From JAUZRW01 sp964549915 (GTDB lineage: Bacteria > Chloroflexota > Anaerolineae > Aggregatilineales > Phototrophicaceae), in assembly GCA_964549915.1 (NCBI GenBank), contig CAZJWX010000010.1, forward strand, positions 40,852-104,851: a stretch of 64,000 nucleotides of DNA, written 5' to 3'. Of this stretch, positions 61,428 to 64,000 are shown one piece after another. The position numbers were made by a program, and so were the translations under genes. A model generated the notes under the pieces. It ran no database searches and was not told the DNA's origin. It saw nothing but the letters and a program-made list of their open reading frames with translations. Each line of letters starts with the position of its first letter. The first letter of the stretch is position 1.

Positions 61428-62377
61428 AGGTCGATCCCCAGCGAAGCACAATCGATGTTCAGCGCATCAATGATCGCATCTCCGGTAGGTACGCCCTCTT
61501 GCAGCCGATTCAGCCGCCCGTTGATGATGCCCATCCGTTCATCGACGAAGCGCCCCATCGCATAGCAACCGACGAAGCTGTTGACCTCATCGCCCACCAC
61601 GCGGTCACGTCCAATCAGCACCACAGGCAAGAATCCGTCCAGGTAGGGTTTCCCGGCTGCCGCACCGCCGAACTGATACTGCCCCGTGTAGACGGTGACA
61701 TTCAGCGTCCGGTTGTAGCGCCCGATGAATTCCGTGATCGGCTGGCGATAATCGACGGCTGGGGCACCGTTGGGCTGGGCACCCGGCAGCGGGAAGAGCC
61801 ACATGCCGTAGGCCGCCAGATTGTTGTCGTTCTGGATCGCTTCGAAGTATTCCTGGATGATAAATTCGGCCTCTTCGCGGATGCGTACCGGGCTGGTCGT
61901 CAGGCGCACCGTCTCGTCGAAGCAGTTGACGCTGGTCAGGTAGCTGCGGATGTTCGCCAGGGTGGGCGAAGCGGCGACCCCCGTGTCATAGAGGCTGCTG
62001 CCGACGATGCCCCAGACGGATGGCCCGGTGGTGATCAACGGCTGCATGTAGAAGCATCCGGCGAACACACGTACGCTGTCGCCTTCGTAGCCCAGCAGCA
62101 CCGCAGGCACGCGCGCGCCGTCGGGGCTGGTCTGCTGCGCTGCGCCGAAATACGGCTCAACGCGAGTTGTCTCCGCGAATCCCGCCACGAAGTCGTAGAA
62201 GGTCTGGTTCGTGTTCAAATAGGTGAAGGCTTCTACGTAGTCCCGCCGATTGATGGCGTCGTAATAGCTTTGCAGCGCCCCCAGTGGGGTATCCGCTGTG
62301 CTGCTCTGTGCGGCGGTCATTGCCACATTCGTCACCACAAACAGCACGATCAAAATGCTGATGAGTCGCTTGCGCAT
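61424..62377 (-). CDS. Secreted protein with duplicated NTF2-like domain
   Basis: 317 residues; GAGGGAAG precedes the ATG. Signal peptide MRKRLISILIVLFVVTNVAM. Two similar halves follow: LGALQSYYDAINRRDYVEAF with VRVFAGCFYMQP, and FIIQEYFEAIQNDNNLAAYG with VNSFVGCYAMGRF. Helix-then-strand halves starting with YYDAINRRDY are typical of SnoaL/NTF2-like domains. One Cys in each half and further Cys near the ends could form disulfides outside the cell. Function unknown. Its stop overlaps the recombinase start by four bases, so the two are translationally coupled. Confidence 0.8.
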   Translation of the reverse strand: MRKRLISILIVLFVVTNVAMTAAQSSTADTPLGALQSYYDAINRRDYVEAFTYLNTNQTFYDFVAGFAETTRVEPYFGAAQQTSPDGARVPAVLLGYEGDSVRVFAGCFYMQPLITTGPSVWGIVGSSLYDTGVAASPTLANIRSYLTSVNCFDETVRLTTSPVRIREEAEFIIQEYFEAIQNDNNLAAYGMWLFPLPGAQPNGAPAVDYRQPITEFIGRYNRTLNVTVYTGQYQFGGAAAGKPYLDGFLPVVLIGRDRVVGDEVNSFVGCYAMGRFVDERMGIINGRLNRLQEGVPTGDAIIDALNIDCASLGIDL

Positions 62378-62486
62378 GATCTTCCCTCATTGCTCGTTCC
62401 GGACTCATCATAACACCATTTGTTCTAGATCGCTGCGCAGTTCTGTCTGAATCTTCGCCCCGGCTCTATCGCCATTGAAAGCCGCG

Positions 62487-62828
62487 CTATACGCGCTCTA
62501 CGGCGACATCTGCGCGATCCGGTGCGCCATTCTCCAGCACGCGATAGCGCCGCTTGGTGATGAAATCGCCCTGCCGAATCTCGCTGCCGCCGCTGCGGCT
62601 GACCAGCACGCGCAAATTGTAGGTGCCATCGGGCGAGGGGGGATCGCCTTCCAGCGAGAAGGGAATCGGTGCCCCATCATAGGCGACATTGCGCTGCATA
62701 CCCTGTGCGGCGACCTGCGCCGGGGCATCCATCATGCCGATTTCTTCCAGCACAATGTAGAGGGTCGCGCCGCTGAATGCTTCGGTTCCTGCGGGTAGGG
62801 CGATGGTTCCGCTGATGAGGGTAGCCAT
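62487..62828 (-). CDS. YbaY/YscW-like beta-domain protein
   Basis: 113 residues; GAGGAA supports the ATG. SGTIALPAGTEAFSGATLYI, then DAPAQVAAQGMQ, PIPFSL and a final strand with RRYRVLENG follow the layout of the YbaY/YscW lipoprotein domain (PF09619-like). In those families the domain helps secretin or outer-membrane assembly. Here there is no signal peptide or lipobox, so it is probably cytosolic or released by other means. It lies between the astacin gene and the NTF2-like gene on the same strand. Confidence 0.65.
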   Translation of the reverse strand: MATLISGTIALPAGTEAFSGATLYIVLEEIGMMDAPAQVAAQGMQRNVAYDGAPIPFSLEGDPPSPDGTYNLRVLVSRSGGSEIRQGDFITKRRYRVLENGAPDRADVAVERV

Positions 62829-62936
62829 TGAGATTCCTCATTGTACTGCAATCGCTTTCGCGATATGTGTAGTTGTAAATACTGTCATTGTAGATCAAGT
62901 GAGGAGAACAAGTTTCGTTCTCCTCAACCATTACGC

Positions 62937-63872
62937 TCATTCGCCCGCATACATCTCTTCGACGGCGGCGATGTCATCGGCACTCAGGCCGTCGCGCTGA
63001 CCGATTTCGGCGTTGGGATCGAGCGGCACAATCGTATCCTTGCCATTGCGCGAGAAGGCCCAGCGTGGATAGTGCATGATCGAGCCATAGTCGTACTCGC
63101 CCAGGTCTTGCCCGTTGTCCTCCTGCTTATCGAAGTTGAAAGCGTAGAGGCTGATGATGTTCTCGTAGCGCACATCCACGTATTCATCGCGATCCGAGCG
63201 GCTCTGCTCATGCCAGAGGCCGATGGCGTGCCCGATCTCGTGGATGGTGTTGCCCGTGCTGCAAGCCGAAGCCAGATTGATCGGCTGCATCTTGCCCTGC
63301 ATACCCACATAGGACGAGCAGCCATTGCCCGGACGGAAGAGGATGTAATTGGGGTACTGGTGTGCGTTGGCGCTGGTGCGCTCTACGAAGCGGAGCGATG
63401 TATGTTCTTCCCAATGCTTGATGGCGTCCGTCACGCGCTCCTGATTGGGCAGGTTGGAATGAATCTCATATGGCACCAGTCGATCCGGCCAGAGGTAGCT
63501 GCGCGGCGTGATGCCCAATCCAGCCTGCATCGGTTGCGACGGAGCCAGCAGAATATCGCCCTGGTAAACCGCCACGCCATCGACTTCGACGTACGTCAGC
63601 GGCAGATCCGAGACGGTCACGCCATTGACGAAACCGTTGTAGGTGATCGTCGTAGGCTGCCCCAGATTCCCGTCGCTATCGTACATCGCTCCAAATTCGG
63701 GATGCAGACCCTCCGGCAGGGTCGCCCCGCCCGTTTCCGCGCCCGAATGCTCTTCGTTGTTGTTGTCCGTCGTGGGATCGCCCTGTGTGATGGCGATCAC
63801 CGCCAGCACGATCATCAAGAAGATCATGCCGACCCAGTGGCGTTTGCTGAAGCGCTTCTTCTCCGAAACCAT
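62937..63872 (-). CDS. Membrane-anchored astacin-type (M12A) zinc metalloprotease
   Basis: 311 residues from ATG 63872, preceded by GAGGACAGG. N-terminal signal-anchor HWVGMIFLMIVLAVIAITQG follows a basic start. A pro-like region of about 100 residues precedes WPDRLVPYEIHSNLPNQE, the typical beginning of the astacin fold. The zinc site HEIGHAIGLWHEQSR matches HExxHxxGxxHE and the Met-turn is YGSIMHYP. Four Cys lie in the domain. It should cleave proteins outside the cytoplasmic membrane; the substrate is unknown. No partner gene is evident in the 128 bases to the window end. Confidence 0.92.
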   Translation of the reverse strand: MVSEKKRFSKRHWVGMIFLMIVLAVIAITQGDPTTDNNNEEHSGAETGGATLPEGLHPEFGAMYDSDGNLGQPTTITYNGFVNGVTVSDLPLTYVEVDGVAVYQGDILLAPSQPMQAGLGITPRSYLWPDRLVPYEIHSNLPNQERVTDAIKHWEEHTSLRFVERTSANAHQYPNYILFRPGNGCSSYVGMQGKMQPINLASACSTGNTIHEIGHAIGLWHEQSRSDRDEYVDVRYENIISLYAFNFDKQEDNGQDLGEYDYGSIMHYPRWAFSRNGKDTIVPLDPNAEIGQRDGLSADDIAAVEEMYAGE

Positions 63873-64000
63873 GAACCTGTCCTCACAAACACTTTTTTTC
63901 ACAGTACCACAAACCATCGCCGGAATCTACAGATGCGGGGCGTGGATCAGGGCAATCGCCTCAAATTTGTAAGAGTAATTGCAACAAAAAGGTGTCATCA

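Overview
The window looks like a chromosomal segment of a Chloroflexota bacterium, probably class Anaerolineae. This is inferred from the G+C-rich coding sequence, Thr/Pro/Ala/Glu-rich linkers in secreted proteins (TPTATP and TPEATPE types), very large multi-GAF histidine kinases, lipoproteins with CAPAEE-like N-termini, cohesin/dockerin-like surface proteins and GT39-type membrane glycosyltransferases. There is no rRNA or tRNA gene, no CRISPR array and no complete insertion sequence. Most genes have a clear Shine-Dalgarno sequence. Several convergent gene pairs are separated by strong hairpin terminators.

Layout. 1-2.1 kb: the start of a PTPS-related membrane protein (minus strand, cut by the window edge), then about 1 kb of AT-rich DNA without genes. 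2.1-8.8 kb: an SH3b/M23 peptidase, a P2-type cation ATPase, an SRPBCC protein, an NAD-dependent epimerase, and a small protein with a shortened paralogue behind it. 8.8-12.6 kb: an acyl-CoA-dehydrogenase-like protein and an amylosucrase-like GH13 enzyme on the minus strand. 12.9-22.5 kb: a signalling island with a 2334-residue GAF/PAS histidine kinase, a single-domain response regulator, a GNAT protein and a convergent receiver-TIR fusion. 22.8-28.3 kb: a secreted protein with four DUF7282-like repeats, an ECF sigma factor with its RskA-like anti-sigma factor, a GT39-like protein and a small gene or gene remnant with its own terminator. 28.4-28.76 kb: hairpin-rich DNA resembling the end of an IS200/IS605 element. 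28.8-34.5 kb: a methyltransferase, a FecR-like lipoprotein, a secreted ExeM-like nuclease and an FMN-dependent hydroxyacid oxidase.

34.6-38 kb: an OmpR-type regulator and a HAMP histidine kinase with a tyrosine phosphatase gene between them. 38.5-47.5 kb: FAD glycerol-3-phosphate dehydrogenase, a sugar-nucleotide epimerase-like protein, a methyltransferase, a GT2 glycosyltransferase, a Wzz/BY-kinase-like protein with an altered P-loop and a GT39-like protein. Together these suggest cell-surface glycan synthesis. 47.5-54.1 kb: a complete BMP/nucleoside-type ABC importer (ATPase, two permeases, binding lipoprotein); one permease carries an extracytoplasmic insertion of about 300 residues. 54.5-59.7 kb: an RDD protein and three consecutive secreted proteins with cohesin-like and dockerin-like modules. 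59.8-64 kb: a VOC protein, a tyrosine recombinase overlapping a secreted NTF2-like protein by a GTGA junction, a YbaY-like protein and a membrane-anchored astacin-type metalloprotease.

The most unusual items are the receiver-TIR fusion next to the giant kinase, the cohesin/dockerin-like surface cassette, the nucleoside permease with the large insertion, the regulator-phosphatase-kinase locus, the recombinase coupled to a secreted protein, and the IS605-like end. No single locus is clearly a complete new system. All functional statements are inferred by eye from sequence motifs.
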